Below the pieces are notes generated by a model. It did not search any database. It was not told where the DNA came from and worked only from the letters and a program-made list of their open reading frames with translations. A stretch of DNA of 64,000 nt from a bacterium. Lineage in GTDB: Bacteria; Cyanobacteriota; Vampirovibrionia; Obscuribacterales; Obscuribacteraceae. Below are positions 18,357-28,237 of the stretch, piece by piece. Position 1 is the stretch's first letter. Each line of letters starts with the position of its first letter. Position numbers and translations under genes: made by a program. The DNA is taken from contig WGMS01000023.1 of assembly GCA_016124935.1 (NCBI GenBank), forward strand, positions 61,367 to 125,366. Direction: 5' to 3'.

Positions 18357-18857
18357 TCAATCCGAGGTAGGTGGGGCTGAAGTCTTGCCGGTGGAGATTT
18401 TTCGGCTCATACCGGATAGTCCTCGATCATTCGGAGCGGATTTGCTTGCTACTGCCGATGATGCGTTGCTGCCTCCGGATTTCGGTTTTTTTCTGGCTTT
18501 TCTTTTTGGGCTGAGTCCGCCTAATCTGGCTTTCGCCTCACTGCAACGCGGGTTCAGCTTGAGAGCGTATTTGTAATCTTCTATCGCCCAGCTTGTTTTG
18601 CCGAGCTTTTTCAAGGCATCACCCCGTTTTACGTAGGCCGGATAATAGTTGGGGTTCAATTTGATGCTTTTATCGAAGAAGAACAAAGCCGATTCAGCGC
18701 TGCCTTTGCTCAGCAGCTCCGCTCCGATTTGGTATTTATCCATCGCTTCGGTCGCCAGGCAGGCCGGGCAGGCGAAAAATACCAAGAAAAACAGGCAGAA
18801 TCCCAGCACTGCAGGCAGTGCAGAAGCCGGGGCTGGCGATTCGATTCGATTGTTCAT
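18357..18857 (-). CDS. Small exported TPR protein
   Basis: A 166-residue protein with an N-terminal signal/anchor (~14-35, LPAVLGFCLFFLVFFACPAC; the Cys near its end could be a lipobox, though LACPAC-type context is imperfect). Two TPR units follow (~40-110: AESALFFFDKSIKLNPNYYPAYVKRGDALKKLG and SWAIEDYKYALKLNPRCSEAKARLG), then a basic, Ser-rich tail. It lies 9 bp downstream of the Ser/Thr kinase-TPR gene? No: the kinase gene ends its coding at 18867 on the same strand just upstream, so the two are probably co-transcribed. Role unknown. Confidence 0.75.
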   Translation of the reverse strand: MNNRIESPAPASALPAVLGFCLFFLVFFACPACLATEAMDKYQIGAELLSKGSAESALFFFDKSIKLNPNYYPAYVKRGDALKKLGKTSWAIEDYKYALKLNPRCSEAKARLGGLSPKRKARKKPKSGGSNASSAVASKSAPNDRGLSGMSRKISTGKTSAPPTSD

Positions 18858-18866
18858 ACTACAATC

Positions 18867-21200
18867 TTACCGCACTCTTTTGGCCATTGCGTCGAAGACG
18901 GCTTGCCACTTCTTGATCTGGGCGTCCATCTGCGGCCCGCCTTCTTTCGCCTGTTCTATGGATTCCTGGAAAACCTTGGTAGCCTCTGCTTTCTTGCCCT
19001 GGGCCAGCAATACTTTGGAAAGGGCTCGTTTTACTTCTGCAATTTGCAGGGGGCGTCCGTATTTTTCGCGAATTTCCAGTGATTTGTTCAGATTCTTGAC
19101 CGCTTCATCGAAATTGTTCTGGAGATAGTCGATGATACCAAGCCGCAGGTAGCTCTGGGAGAGAGATTTGTCAGAACTCTGACCGCCGGTGTCTTTCCTC
19201 AGCTGGAGAGCTTCCTCGTATTCTTTTTTTGCTTTATCGTAATAGTTTACTTTACCGCCGCTTCTGTTCGTGACCAGAATGAAGGCATCTCCCAGTCCAT
19301 CCATGCGCAAAGCCATCTCTAGCTGAGATACTGTGGGATCTTCTTTGGCCAGCATGACCGCCTGTTTCATATAAGCGCTTGCCGCCTCGAAATCACCCAT
19401 CAGAATTTTTATCTGACCAAGGGCCGAAAGACAGCGCATGATGTCGGCGCTATGGCCTTCGTGGGCCTCATAATAGCCCCTCGCCTTTTGCACCAGGGTC
19501 TGGGCTTCTTTCAGGTTGTCGCCCTTTCCGTACATCATCAGCAGTGCTTTGTTGAAATAAACCTCGGCTGCTTCTTGCGATTCGGGAATCGACTTTGTGT
19601 CTTTGATAGAGGCAATTTTCTCAAGCTCTTTCAAATAGGTGGCGGCCATGTCGTATTCTTGAGATTCGGCGCTGGCTGCAATCAGATGATGCAGAGCCAG
19701 GGCTTGTTTGGCTTTCGCCAGTTTTTCCTTTCTTGCGTAAGTATAAGCTTTATAGAAATTAGAACGAGCTTCGAAGTAGTCTCCGGACTCGTATTCGTCC
19801 ATGCCGTCCTGAATCAGCTCATCATAAGGATTGTTGGTGTTTTTAGTGTCACCGGCATCACCCTTATTCTCTTTATTGTTGGACATGAGTCCGCCGGTTA
19901 CCGGCACTATGACAAGAAGAGCGGCCACCACCGCGATTCCTATTATAACCCGCTTGTCCTTCACTAACGTGGCGAGATTAGAAGAGGCATCTGGCAGAGA
20001 AGAGCTTGACGGGGAGCTTCTTTCTATTGCTGTCTTCGTGTCCGGGGTGGTATCTGCCAGGGACTGTATGGTATTGTCCATAGTGCCGATCTCGGAGTCT
20101 GTAATCTTCGGTGCGGCGCCCGGGATGACGGTTGCCTCGCCGGTTGCGCCATTGGTAGTAGCAACGGCGCCGGCAGCGGTGGCAGCAGCAGATATGGTGC
20201 CGCCGCCGGTTTCGATTGCGTCTTTGTCTTCAACCGCTAAAAGAGCGTCGCGGAGCTCGTTCATGGACTGGTATCTGAGGGCTGGGTCTTTCATCAAGCA
20301 TTTCATCACCAGCGCTTCCAGGGCTGCCGGTATCTCGTTGCCGGGGAATGCTTCGGCAAAGGAGCCAGGATCTTCATTGACATGCTTGTAAAGGCATTCT
20401 ATTAAGTCCTGACCAACAATAGGTGGTGTTCCTATCAAAGAGCGGTAGAGAACGCAGCCGACCGAGTAGATGTCGGAACGAGCATCCAGCTTTTTGCCCC
20501 GGCATTGCTCCGGGCTCATGTAGAGCGGAGAGCCGAAGACCTCACCGGTTTTCGTCAATTGGGTCGAACTCTCTGCATCATCGGATACTTTGGCGATGCC
20601 GAAATCGAGAATCTTCACCATCTCGTTTCCTTCATCATCCTTGACCAGCATTATGTTGCTCGGTTTCATATCGCGATGAATGACACCATTCTTGTGGGCG
20701 TGACTCAGGGCGGAGCTTACCTGTTTAAATAGCTCTATCGCTCTTTTATAATCTATTCTCTCATCGCGATTGAGAAGATCCGCTAAGGTGTCGCCTTCCA
20801 GATAGTCGGTGACTAAATAGGGCTGTCCCTGCTCGTTCAATCCGAAATCGAAGACTTTGAGAATATTTGCATGATCCAGAACGCTCAAGGCTTCCGACTC
20901 TTTTTGAAAACGAGAGACCGTGGTCTCGTCTAGAGCCATATTGGGACGCAGTACTTTCACCGCCACCACCCGTTTCATCAGGGTGTGTCGAGCTTTGTAT
21001 ACCAGGCCCATGGCTCCGCCGCCTACGATCGAGAGCACTTCGTACTTGCCGGCGATGATACTGCCCACCGAAGGCTCTGAGGTGACAGGGGTCAGAACTG
21101 TGCCGTCATGGGGACATTTAGTAACATCTGCGGAAAACTCCTGCTTGCATGCGATGCATACTTTGCGGCTGCCGGTGTCTTCTGGGTTCTTTGCGTTCAA
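18867..21200 (-). CDS. Transmembrane Ser/Thr protein kinase with TPR sensor
   Basis: A 777-residue protein. Residues 14-32 hold a CxxC...C zinc-ribbon-like motif (CIACKQEFSADVTKCPHDG). An intact Hanks-type kinase follows: Gly loop GGGAMGLVY (60-68), K82, HRDMKPSN (176-182) with catalytic D178 region, and DFG (199-201). A low-complexity linker leads to a transmembrane helix (~415-435), and an extracytoplasmic C-terminal half of TPR repeats (~460-770) takes the place of the PASTA domains of Gram-positive kinases. It would phosphorylate cytoplasmic targets in response to an envelope signal. It is divergent from the TPR-AAA ATPase gene and followed by the small TPR gene 9 bp downstream. Confidence 0.92.
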   Translation of the reverse strand: MNAKNPEDTGSRKVCIACKQEFSADVTKCPHDGTVLTPVTSEPSVGSIIAGKYEVLSIVGGGAMGLVYKARHTLMKRVVAVKVLRPNMALDETTVSRFQKESEALSVLDHANILKVFDFGLNEQGQPYLVTDYLEGDTLADLLNRDERIDYKRAIELFKQVSSALSHAHKNGVIHRDMKPSNIMLVKDDEGNEMVKILDFGIAKVSDDAESSTQLTKTGEVFGSPLYMSPEQCRGKKLDARSDIYSVGCVLYRSLIGTPPIVGQDLIECLYKHVNEDPGSFAEAFPGNEIPAALEALVMKCLMKDPALRYQSMNELRDALLAVEDKDAIETGGGTISAAATAAGAVATTNGATGEATVIPGAAPKITDSEIGTMDNTIQSLADTTPDTKTAIERSSPSSSSLPDASSNLATLVKDKRVIIGIAVVAALLVIVPVTGGLMSNNKENKGDAGDTKNTNNPYDELIQDGMDEYESGDYFEARSNFYKAYTYARKEKLAKAKQALALHHLIAASAESQEYDMAATYLKELEKIASIKDTKSIPESQEAAEVYFNKALLMMYGKGDNLKEAQTLVQKARGYYEAHEGHSADIMRCLSALGQIKILMGDFEAASAYMKQAVMLAKEDPTVSQLEMALRMDGLGDAFILVTNRSGGKVNYYDKAKKEYEEALQLRKDTGGQSSDKSLSQSYLRLGIIDYLQNNFDEAVKNLNKSLEIREKYGRPLQIAEVKRALSKVLLAQGKKAEATKVFQESIEQAKEGGPQMDAQIKKWQAVFDAMAKRVR

Positions 21201-21329
21201 GTCGATACTCCTTCACCCCATTATTTTAGAACAGATCAAGGATCCGACGCAGCCTAATTACAACCCGGGGTATTGTCAAGCTGCGATACGGGGTCTTGGT
21301 TGGTGCGCTGGAGCGCGTATCAATCTATA

Positions 21330-22676
21330 ATGTTCCGCATGAGTTACAGTGAAGAAAGTTTAGACGGTCTCAAGCAAGCGGTGAATTTGTCTCCTGACAA
21401 TATTCCCCTTGGGAAGCATTATGCAGATACGCTCTTTGCCCTCGGTCATTTCGATGGTGCCGAAAGAGAGTACGGTCGATGTTTGAAGCTCAGTCCTGAG
21501 GATGTGGATCTTAAATGCGGTCTGGCTGCTTCTTTTTATCAGCTCGGTAAGTACAGTCAGTCCCTGGTTCTGGTGGAGGCTTTGATCTCTCTGGCTTCTC
21601 CTCCTGCCCGGGCACTGATTTTGCACTCCCGTCTCTTGCTCAATGACGGTGACTCGAAGACTGCAAAAGAGCAGTATTCGAGGGCTGTGGAGTTGGATTC
21701 AAGACTGGTAGATGTCTCTTTATCGGAACGACTCTCGGTTGATCCAATTAATGTTAAAGAAAGAGTTCCTGCCGGTTTTTCCGAAGACTCTTATTTCGAC
21801 GAGGATCTTGATCTGGAGATAGAAAAGCCTGCGGTCGGCTTCGAGAACGTGGGCGGTATGGAATCGGTGAAAGAGCAGATCAGGATGAAAATCATCCATC
21901 CGCTTAAGAATCCTGCCATCTATGAAGCTTACGGAAAGAAAGTGGGCGGCGGTATCTTGCTTTATGGACCGCCGGGCTGCGGTAAGACCCATATCGCCCG
22001 TGCCACCGCCGGCGAAATCAAGTCGGCTTTCATTTCGGTGGGCATCAACGAGGTGCTCGACATGTGGCTTGGTAGCTCAGAGAAGAATCTACATGAGATC
22101 TTCGAGAGCGCCCGGGCCCATACTCCTGCAGTTTTGTTTTTCGACGAAGTAGACGCCCTTGCCGCCAGCCGGGCTGACTTGAAGACATCCAGCGGCAAGC
22201 AGGTCATCAACCAGTTTCTGGCAGAGTTAGATGGAGTCGAGACCTCTAACGAAGGTATCCTTATTCTTGCTGCCACCAATGCGCCATGGCATCTAGACTC
22301 GGCTTTCAGAAGACCGGGCCGTTTCGACCGGGTTATTTTCGTTCCTCCTCCGGATCAAGCGGGGCGGGTGGAGATTCTGCGTATCCTGACCCGGGGTAAG
22401 CCTGTCAAAGAGATTGATTTTGTTCATCTGGCTAAGAAGACGGATAAGTTCTCCGGGGCGGACTTGAAGAATCTGGTCGATGTGGCGATTGAAGGTAAAT
22501 TGGAGCAAGCGCTGAAGTCGGGCGTTCCGGAACCTTTGACCACAAAGGACCTCGAGAAGGCGCTCAAGATTGTGAAACCTTCCACTGCTGAATGGTTCGC
22601 CACCGCTCGCAATTATGCTCTCTATTCGAACCAGGGCGGAGTGTATGACGAGATTCTGAAATACTTTAAAAAGTGA
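21330..22676 (+). CDS. AAA+ ATPase with N-terminal TPRs
   Basis: A ~448-residue protein. The first ~130 residues form TPR-like repeats (LGKHYADTLFALGHFDGAEREYGRCLKLSP split over two units). The rest is one AAA+ module of the classic clade (Cdc48/FtsH/Vps4-like): Walker A GPPGCGKT (~residue 213), Walker B LFFDEVDAL, the second region of homology AATNAPWHLDSAFRRPGRFDR with the Arg fingers, and the helical lid. No protease or transmembrane part follows, so it is probably an unfoldase or remodeller recruited through its TPRs. ATG 21330 and ATG 21339 are both possible; a TATAAT at 21326-21331 abuts them, so a leaderless message is conceivable. Confidence 0.88.
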   Translation: MFRMSYSEESLDGLKQAVNLSPDNIPLGKHYADTLFALGHFDGAEREYGRCLKLSPEDVDLKCGLAASFYQLGKYSQSLVLVEALISLASPPARALILHSRLLLNDGDSKTAKEQYSRAVELDSRLVDVSLSERLSVDPINVKERVPAGFSEDSYFDEDLDLEIEKPAVGFENVGGMESVKEQIRMKIIHPLKNPAIYEAYGKKVGGGILLYGPPGCGKTHIARATAGEIKSAFISVGINEVLDMWLGSSEKNLHEIFESARAHTPAVLFFDEVDALAASRADLKTSSGKQVINQFLAELDGVETSNEGILILAATNAPWHLDSAFRRPGRFDRVIFVPPPDQAGRVEILRILTRGKPVKEIDFVHLAKKTDKFSGADLKNLVDVAIEGKLEQALKSGVPEPLTTKDLEKALKIVKPSTAEWFATARNYALYSNQGGVYDEILKYFKK

Positions 22677-22883
22677 TTCATCTAAGATCAAAATTTTTGT
22701 CCTGGCTATAACGGCGTTCAGGAGACTTTCTCTTCGCTCTGGAACTATGGAGCTGCCACCACTGGTAGAGTTAATGGATGCTCTATTTTTGGTGGGCTGC
22801 TCAATAGAGGACAGGTGTCATGCTTGTCAATAAGGTATATTTTGCCTCGTTCTTATTCAATTTTTCCTGCTGGGGCTAAGACG

Positions 22884-23435
22884 ATGCAAGAGTCTAATAT
22901 CGGAGCGATCGGAACAGTGGAGCTGCCCGGACGCTGGAGCAACACCGCCGGGGCCGGAGGGCGAGTCGGGCTGGCCTGGGAGCGGGTGTTTAACTTTCGC
23001 GGGCAAGACCGAGTCGAGATCATCTTCAAGTATCGGGGCGTGCCGATAGACGAAGCCTCTCGCAAGGTGCTCAATTTTTTGACGGCTCAGGGACCCTGTC
23101 CTTCCCTCGATAGAGAGCAGATACTGGCCCTGCATACAGTGCTGGGAGTTGCCACCGTGGGTGACAACCAGTACACCAACAGCAATGAGCCGGGTTCTTT
23201 AGAAGGACCGCGCTTTCATCTAGACCAAGCTTCGGTGGAGACTGTTTCCGGTCGCAATGTATTGCGGGTTCGGGGACGTTTCGTCAATAAACTCTATTAT
23301 GATGGTATCTTCTATACCGCCGGCAAAGATGGCCGGGTCGTGGAGGAGCTCTTCTTACAGTCTCCTGAAATAGCGGATTTCGAGTCAATAAAAGAAGACT
23401 ACCAGACGATTCTCGATTCTATTGTCTGGCGCTGA
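22884..23435 (+). CDS. Conserved-looking protein of unknown function
   Basis: A 183-residue soluble protein without signal peptide or recognised domain. It contains many short strands (GRVGLAWERVFNFRG, VEIIFKYRGVPIDE, NVLRVRGRFVNKLYYDGIFYTA) and ends in a helix, suggesting a small beta-sandwich. ATG 22884 was chosen because the upstream extension (to 22815) is not protein-like. It shares the strand of the AAA ATPase, 207 bp downstream, and converges with the LRR gene, 7 bp apart. I cannot assign a function. Confidence 0.6.
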   Translation: MQESNIGAIGTVELPGRWSNTAGAGGRVGLAWERVFNFRGQDRVEIIFKYRGVPIDEASRKVLNFLTAQGPCPSLDREQILALHTVLGVATVGDNQYTNSNEPGSLEGPRFHLDQASVETVSGRNVLRVRGRFVNKLYYDGIFYTAGKDGRVVEELFLQSPEIADFESIKEDYQTILDSIVWR

Positions 23436-23442
23436 GCCAGTA

Positions 23443-26223
23443 CTAAGACCAGACCGATAGAATTTCGCACTGGGGCAGCGCGGTGGCCACCCGGTTTACT
23501 ATCACCGAATCGACATCTTCCTGGGTTATATAGATCCTGCTCAGATTTCGCAACCCTTCTAATTCAACCAGGTCACCGTATTTGATGTCGGTGTCGACCA
23601 GGTTGAGAAACTCTAGCTCGGTCAAATCGCGCAGATGATGCAGACATTCTCTGGTAACTAGCGAGTTTGAGATATCGAGGTCGCGCAGGGCTTTGAGATG
23701 TTTGATCTGCTCGATGCTCTGATCAGTGATCTCGCTCTGACCTATCCGGAGCTCGACAAGATTGGTCAGCCGTTTGAGGCAACTCAAGCTATCCGGACCG
23801 ATACCGGTATTTTGCAAGTCGAGTACTATCAACTGGGTCAGATTTTTGATATTGCTCAGCCCCTCATCAGAGATAAGAGTAAAGCCCAGACGCAGGGTCT
23901 GAAGATTGATCAGGTTCTTGATATTGTTCAAGCCGCTGTTGCCGACACTGCTGTTGCTCAGGTTCAGTCTTCTGAGACCGGGCATAAGCTTGAGACAAGA
24001 TAAGCCTGTACTTTTGAAGCGTTTGCAATTGTGCAGATCGATGGACTGCAGTTTGGATAGATTACTCAGAAAGGAGAGACCCTGGTCGGTTATCTCCGTA
24101 TCCGATAGATTGAGGGTTTTGAGACCACTAAGACCGCTTACATGAAGGAGCCCGGCATCAGAAATTTTTGTGCCCGAAAGATTGAGATCCTCCAGTTTTT
24201 GATTGGAGGAGATGTAGGCAAGGCCTTTGTCTGTGATCTGGGATCTGGAAAAATCCAGCTCTCTTACATTGTTGAGCCCCTTCAAAAATGAGGCGCCCTG
24301 GTCGGTGACTTTGCCGAGTCTTAGATTCCTCAATTTCGTAAGCGCTCTTACATTCTTTAGATCATCATCTTCCAGGCTGTTGGGAAAGTCTATATATCTG
24401 AGATTGTTCATGTGGCTGAGAGCGGCCAGGCAGCGGTTGGTGAATTTGCTTCCGGATAGTGCCAGATACTTCAAAGAGAAAAGCGCTCTCAAATAGTTGG
24501 CACCGGCGTCGGTGCAGCCGGTGAGATTAAGATCCAACTCTTCCAGATACTTGAGAGATTCTATATCTTTCAGGATGTCATCTTCGAGGCTCAAGCAGCC
24601 TTTTAGATTGAGAGAGCGCAAATTCTCGAGTTCATCGAGACCTTTCAGTTCGCTTGCCGTAAAGCCGTTGTTGGCAAGATCGAGAATTTGCAAAGACGGC
24701 AGATTCTTGAGCTCCACTTTCGCCCCGGCCGACCTCAAAGTGAGTTCTTTGAGATGCGGCAACGACATCACCTGTAGTTTCATGTTTCTGGTGAATTCTT
24801 CCAGATCCGGGTCGCTATTATCTAGAATGGCGCTTATCGTAAGCTTCTCCAGTTTCTTGAGATCGCTTAATAAAGAGCTGCTGTTGCTGTTGATCAACAT
24901 GGTTCTGATGGTCAGATCGCGAAGCTCTTTCAGTTTGCTCAAATGAATGAGGGCGTCATCCGAGAGCTGATTGGTGCGTATGAACAATCGTCTCAGTTTC
25001 TTGAGGCGGCCTACGTTAGCCATGCCAATCTCTGTCAGATCATCGGCTCTCAATACCAGTCTTCTGAGATTCGGAAATCTGTCCAGGCAGGCAAGACCGG
25101 AATCGCTAATGTTGGCGAACACCAGATAGAAGTCCGTCAGGTAGCAGGGGCTATCTATTTGAGCTAGAACATCATCGGTGATGCTGTTGCCTTCCAGAAG
25201 CAGGTTCGATAGAGAAGGCAGCGATGCGATCACGCCCAGACCGGCATTATCCATATGGGTGAAAGACAGTTTGAGCTCTTTCAAAGTCGGTACCGAAGCC
25301 AGATCCGTAAGCGTATCCGGGGCCAGATAGCAGGCGGTGAGATGCAGGCTCCGCAAATGAGGCAGACCGGCTATCTGGCGCAGTCCGCCTTCGGTGATGT
25401 CGCAGCCGCCCAGACGAAGCTCCCTAAGTCCGCTCAAATGTCTTATGTTCCGCCAGTCGTCTTCATCTAAAAAGTCGCAGATCAGATCCAGCGACTGGAT
25501 GTCGTCGGGCTTCAGGGTCCTGAAGTGATGCAGTCCGCTATTGCCGGTTATCTCCAGGCGGACGAAGTCTCGACGGGCGACTTCCACCAGGCTTCGAGCC
25601 GGTCCTAACTCTTGCCAGTCCCGTTTACCGGATTCAGCGGTGCGAGCTACCCAGACTTTGCCCAGCGGATCTAATTCGGGAAAGCGCAGGGTGCGTTTCG
25701 ATCTCGAGACCAGATTGCAGCGGGGCAGGTGATCGCGCAGCTTCTGGGCGCCTTGCTCGGTGATTCTGGTGTGGTCCACATAGAGTCGTCTTAGCCTGGT
25801 AAGAGAATGGAGATAGTCGAGACCGTCGTCGGAGATGGCTGTGAATCCGAGATCTAGAGTATGGAGATTCTCGAGATTGACCAGATAGATCATGCCCCGG
25901 TCCGTCACCGGGCTTTCCGGCAGGGTGAGATAGCGCAATCCCAGAAGATTTTGCACACATGCCAGCTCCAGATCGGTGACATGGCGCTGACGAAAGTCGA
26001 GAGAAACCAGAGAATAAGGGTCGAGGGCGTTGAGCAGATTGATATCGGCTCTTGGCGAGACGAGAAGGTGCAGTTCCGCGTATTCGGGTACATTGACATA
26101 GCCCCGGGCTTCACCGACGGGCATATCCCACCAGTTGCCCCCGCCTCCATCACTTTTGATCAGATAGAGAGCGCCGAGGGATTGCTCACTTGGAAATACA
26201 ACCGTTCTTTGCGATACCGACAT
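23443..26223 (-). CDS. Giant leucine-rich-repeat protein
   Basis: A 926-residue protein built almost entirely of LRRs of 22-25 residues, at least 30 units from ~residue 75 to the C-terminus. The pattern is L-x-x-L-x-L-x-x-T-x-I-[ST]-D-x-G-L (e.g. LKTLNLSDTEITDQGLSFL), the type common in Planctomycetes and Obscuribacter-like genomes rather than the secreted internalin type. There is no signal peptide, transmembrane helix, LPXTG or F-box, so it should be cytoplasmic unless secreted by an unconventional route. It is last in the row of genes starting at 31733; the ATG is 8 bp after the permease stop. Probably a protein-binding scaffold; partner unknown. Confidence 0.85.
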   Translation of the reverse strand: MSVSQRTVVFPSEQSLGALYLIKSDGGGGNWWDMPVGEARGYVNVPEYAELHLLVSPRADINLLNALDPYSLVSLDFRQRHVTDLELACVQNLLGLRYLTLPESPVTDRGMIYLVNLENLHTLDLGFTAISDDGLDYLHSLTRLRRLYVDHTRITEQGAQKLRDHLPRCNLVSRSKRTLRFPELDPLGKVWVARTAESGKRDWQELGPARSLVEVARRDFVRLEITGNSGLHHFRTLKPDDIQSLDLICDFLDEDDWRNIRHLSGLRELRLGGCDITEGGLRQIAGLPHLRSLHLTACYLAPDTLTDLASVPTLKELKLSFTHMDNAGLGVIASLPSLSNLLLEGNSITDDVLAQIDSPCYLTDFYLVFANISDSGLACLDRFPNLRRLVLRADDLTEIGMANVGRLKKLRRLFIRTNQLSDDALIHLSKLKELRDLTIRTMLINSNSSSLLSDLKKLEKLTISAILDNSDPDLEEFTRNMKLQVMSLPHLKELTLRSAGAKVELKNLPSLQILDLANNGFTASELKGLDELENLRSLNLKGCLSLEDDILKDIESLKYLEELDLNLTGCTDAGANYLRALFSLKYLALSGSKFTNRCLAALSHMNNLRYIDFPNSLEDDDLKNVRALTKLRNLRLGKVTDQGASFLKGLNNVRELDFSRSQITDKGLAYISSNQKLEDLNLSGTKISDAGLLHVSGLSGLKTLNLSDTEITDQGLSFLSNLSKLQSIDLHNCKRFKSTGLSCLKLMPGLRRLNLSNSSVGNSGLNNIKNLINLQTLRLGFTLISDEGLSNIKNLTQLIVLDLQNTGIGPDSLSCLKRLTNLVELRIGQSEITDQSIEQIKHLKALRDLDISNSLVTRECLHHLRDLTELEFLNLVDTDIKYGDLVELEGLRNLSRIYITQEDVDSVIVNRVATALPQCEILSVWS

Positions 26224-26231
26224 TGGTACTT

Positions 26232-28193
26232 TTACTGTTCTTGCTCTTGATTTTGGTCTTGTGCTTGGTCAGATTCTTTGGGTTTTGCGAAACCAGGTAT
26301 TTTCTGGTCCATGAAAATATTCCCGATATTTATAACGGGCACACCTAAATTCTCCTCCAGCTCTTTGGTGTAATGGTCCGCTTGTTCGGGATCGCTGCCT
26401 GTGCCGATGAATACCTTGTCGAAAGGATGAGAGCGTTTCAAATATATAAGACCGTCGACCAGTTTCTCCGGCATGATCTTGACTGTAAGAATCATGTCGT
26501 TGTGCGAGAAACTCGGCGCAATCTGTTGCGAGACCACCCGTTGCAGAAGCTCGTACATGATTCCCCGTCTGGCTTGTTCCTGCTCGGAGTGGTAGATGAC
26601 TATCTCTTTGGGACCCGGATCTTCTTTTTCTAGTAATCGAATCAGAGAATGGGCCAGTTTCCTGGCTTTGGCCCCACCGGTGCACAGTACATAGACCGGA
26701 AGATTCTCCGGCAACTCGGACATCTTCGAGTACCTGCCGAGCCCGAGGCGCAGGTCCGGCAACTCTCTCAGTCGTCCTTCCAATAGACCGAGGCGGTAGA
26801 AACACATGATCAGTAGTATTACCAGTAATATCTCAAGCCCCAGCTGCCTGGAATCATCCGAGGAGGCAATCAGAACAACCTCGGCGAAAACCAGGGTGAT
26901 AAGCCCGATCAAAGGCGGAGCCGGAATCTTCACATCCTGGAATTTGAAGGTGAAATTGGATTTGTAAGGAGCACGCTCCACCTTGACAGGCATCTTGAAG
27001 CGCAGCATGATCACACCCATGCAGAAAGAGGCCATTACCGCCAGGAATGCCATTCCATAGACATGGGAGAGCTCGTCTACTTTGCCAGGCAGGTTATAGA
27101 TCATGATGCCGGAGATGAGCATAAAAGGAATGACCACATAAGGATAGCCCTGGAAAAAGGGCACTCTATGAGCCCAGCGTCGAAGCAGCACACCGGGCAG
27201 GTTGCCCTGTTTCGCCATAGTAGTACAGAGACCGATACATCCTACATAGGCGGTATTGACGGCGGCAAAAAGAGTGAGGGCCGCATCGATTACCAGGACA
27301 TGAAGCAGGGTGGTGCCGCCTTCCAGAAAAGCCAGACCGGAGAGAAGATGATCTTTGTGGGATTGGATCTCTTCGGGGCTTAGTAGAGTCAGGCAGAGCA
27401 GTGATGTCAGGGGGGCGGTGATGCCGACTAGAATCACCACGGCAAGATAGATTTTTTTGAGCGTTCTCCAGGTCGGTGTCTTCAACTGCTCCACTATCTG
27501 AGCGGCCGATTCGAAGCCCGAGATGCCCAGAAAGGCGGCCGCAAACCCATTGGCCATATTCCAGGGGCTGATGGTCGGCAGGTCTTTGAAAACTATCGAG
27601 AAATCTACCTGCCGCTCGAAGGCCATGATCAAGCCTTTTACATCCATGACAAGCAGAAGCGAGAAGTGGAAAAAGGCGATGATAAACACTATGAGCGCCG
27701 GCTCTTTGATACCGATGATATTGAGTAGACCGAACAGAATTACCGGAATCATCGAGACCAGCAAAATCTGCTCTACAGGCCAGTTGGTGAGGTTGTCTAT
27801 CGAGTCCAGATAGAAAGCGCCGGAAAGGGCGCTCACCGCGGCGGTGGCCAGGTAAGAGAGAATAGTCAGGGCACCGACCAGCATAGCAAGGCGCTTGCCC
27901 ACGGTCTGGAGCACCATGATATAGGCACCGCCGTTGAAGGGGCTTACCGAGCAGCCTTCTTCATAGGTGCTCTTGAAAAGCCACATCATCAGACAGATTG
28001 CCAGAATAATAAGCGGTGTGGCCATGCCGACATAGGGCATGATTATCGCCGTACTGTAGAACACCGAAGTGCCGATGTCGGCGCCAACGATGGCCGAGCC
28101 CAACCACCAGTTCAGAAGGGCGTCTTTGTGCTTTTTAGCGCCTCCTTCCGTGGTGCTCGTCGATTCGTTTTCGCTGGTGATTCCTTCCGACAT
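26232..28193 (-). CDS. APC-superfamily permease with cytoplasmic USP-like domain
   Basis: A 653-residue membrane protein. About 12 transmembrane helices (residues ~28-470) show the amino acid/polyamine/organocation fold, starting with the GADIGTSVFY segment in TM1 and FNGGAYIMVLQTVGKR after TM2. Residues ~488-640 form a cytoplasmic alpha/beta domain (LPVYVLCTGGAKARKLAHSL ... FDKVFIGTGSDPEQ) resembling universal stress domains fused to other APC transporters. The last residues are a QDQNQEQEQ tail. Substrate cannot be read from sequence. It lies 44 bp downstream of the MATE gene and 8 bp upstream of the LRR gene, probably one operon. Confidence 0.85.
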   Translation of the reverse strand: MSEGITSENESTSTTEGGAKKHKDALLNWWLGSAIVGADIGTSVFYSTAIIMPYVGMATPLIILAICLMMWLFKSTYEEGCSVSPFNGGAYIMVLQTVGKRLAMLVGALTILSYLATAAVSALSGAFYLDSIDNLTNWPVEQILLVSMIPVILFGLLNIIGIKEPALIVFIIAFFHFSLLLVMDVKGLIMAFERQVDFSIVFKDLPTISPWNMANGFAAAFLGISGFESAAQIVEQLKTPTWRTLKKIYLAVVILVGITAPLTSLLCLTLLSPEEIQSHKDHLLSGLAFLEGGTTLLHVLVIDAALTLFAAVNTAYVGCIGLCTTMAKQGNLPGVLLRRWAHRVPFFQGYPYVVIPFMLISGIMIYNLPGKVDELSHVYGMAFLAVMASFCMGVIMLRFKMPVKVERAPYKSNFTFKFQDVKIPAPPLIGLITLVFAEVVLIASSDDSRQLGLEILLVILLIMCFYRLGLLEGRLRELPDLRLGLGRYSKMSELPENLPVYVLCTGGAKARKLAHSLIRLLEKEDPGPKEIVIYHSEQEQARRGIMYELLQRVVSQQIAPSFSHNDMILTVKIMPEKLVDGLIYLKRSHPFDKVFIGTGSDPEQADHYTKELEENLGVPVINIGNIFMDQKIPGFAKPKESDQAQDQNQEQEQ

Positions 28194-28237
28194 CTTACTT
28201 ACTAAGCGGCACTCAAAAGAAGATAGTTTAGCTCAAA

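Noticed and set aside
23698..25167. Several plus-strand frames opposite the LRR gene
   Set aside because: Repeats on the minus strand give long open shadows on the plus strand; no independent signals.
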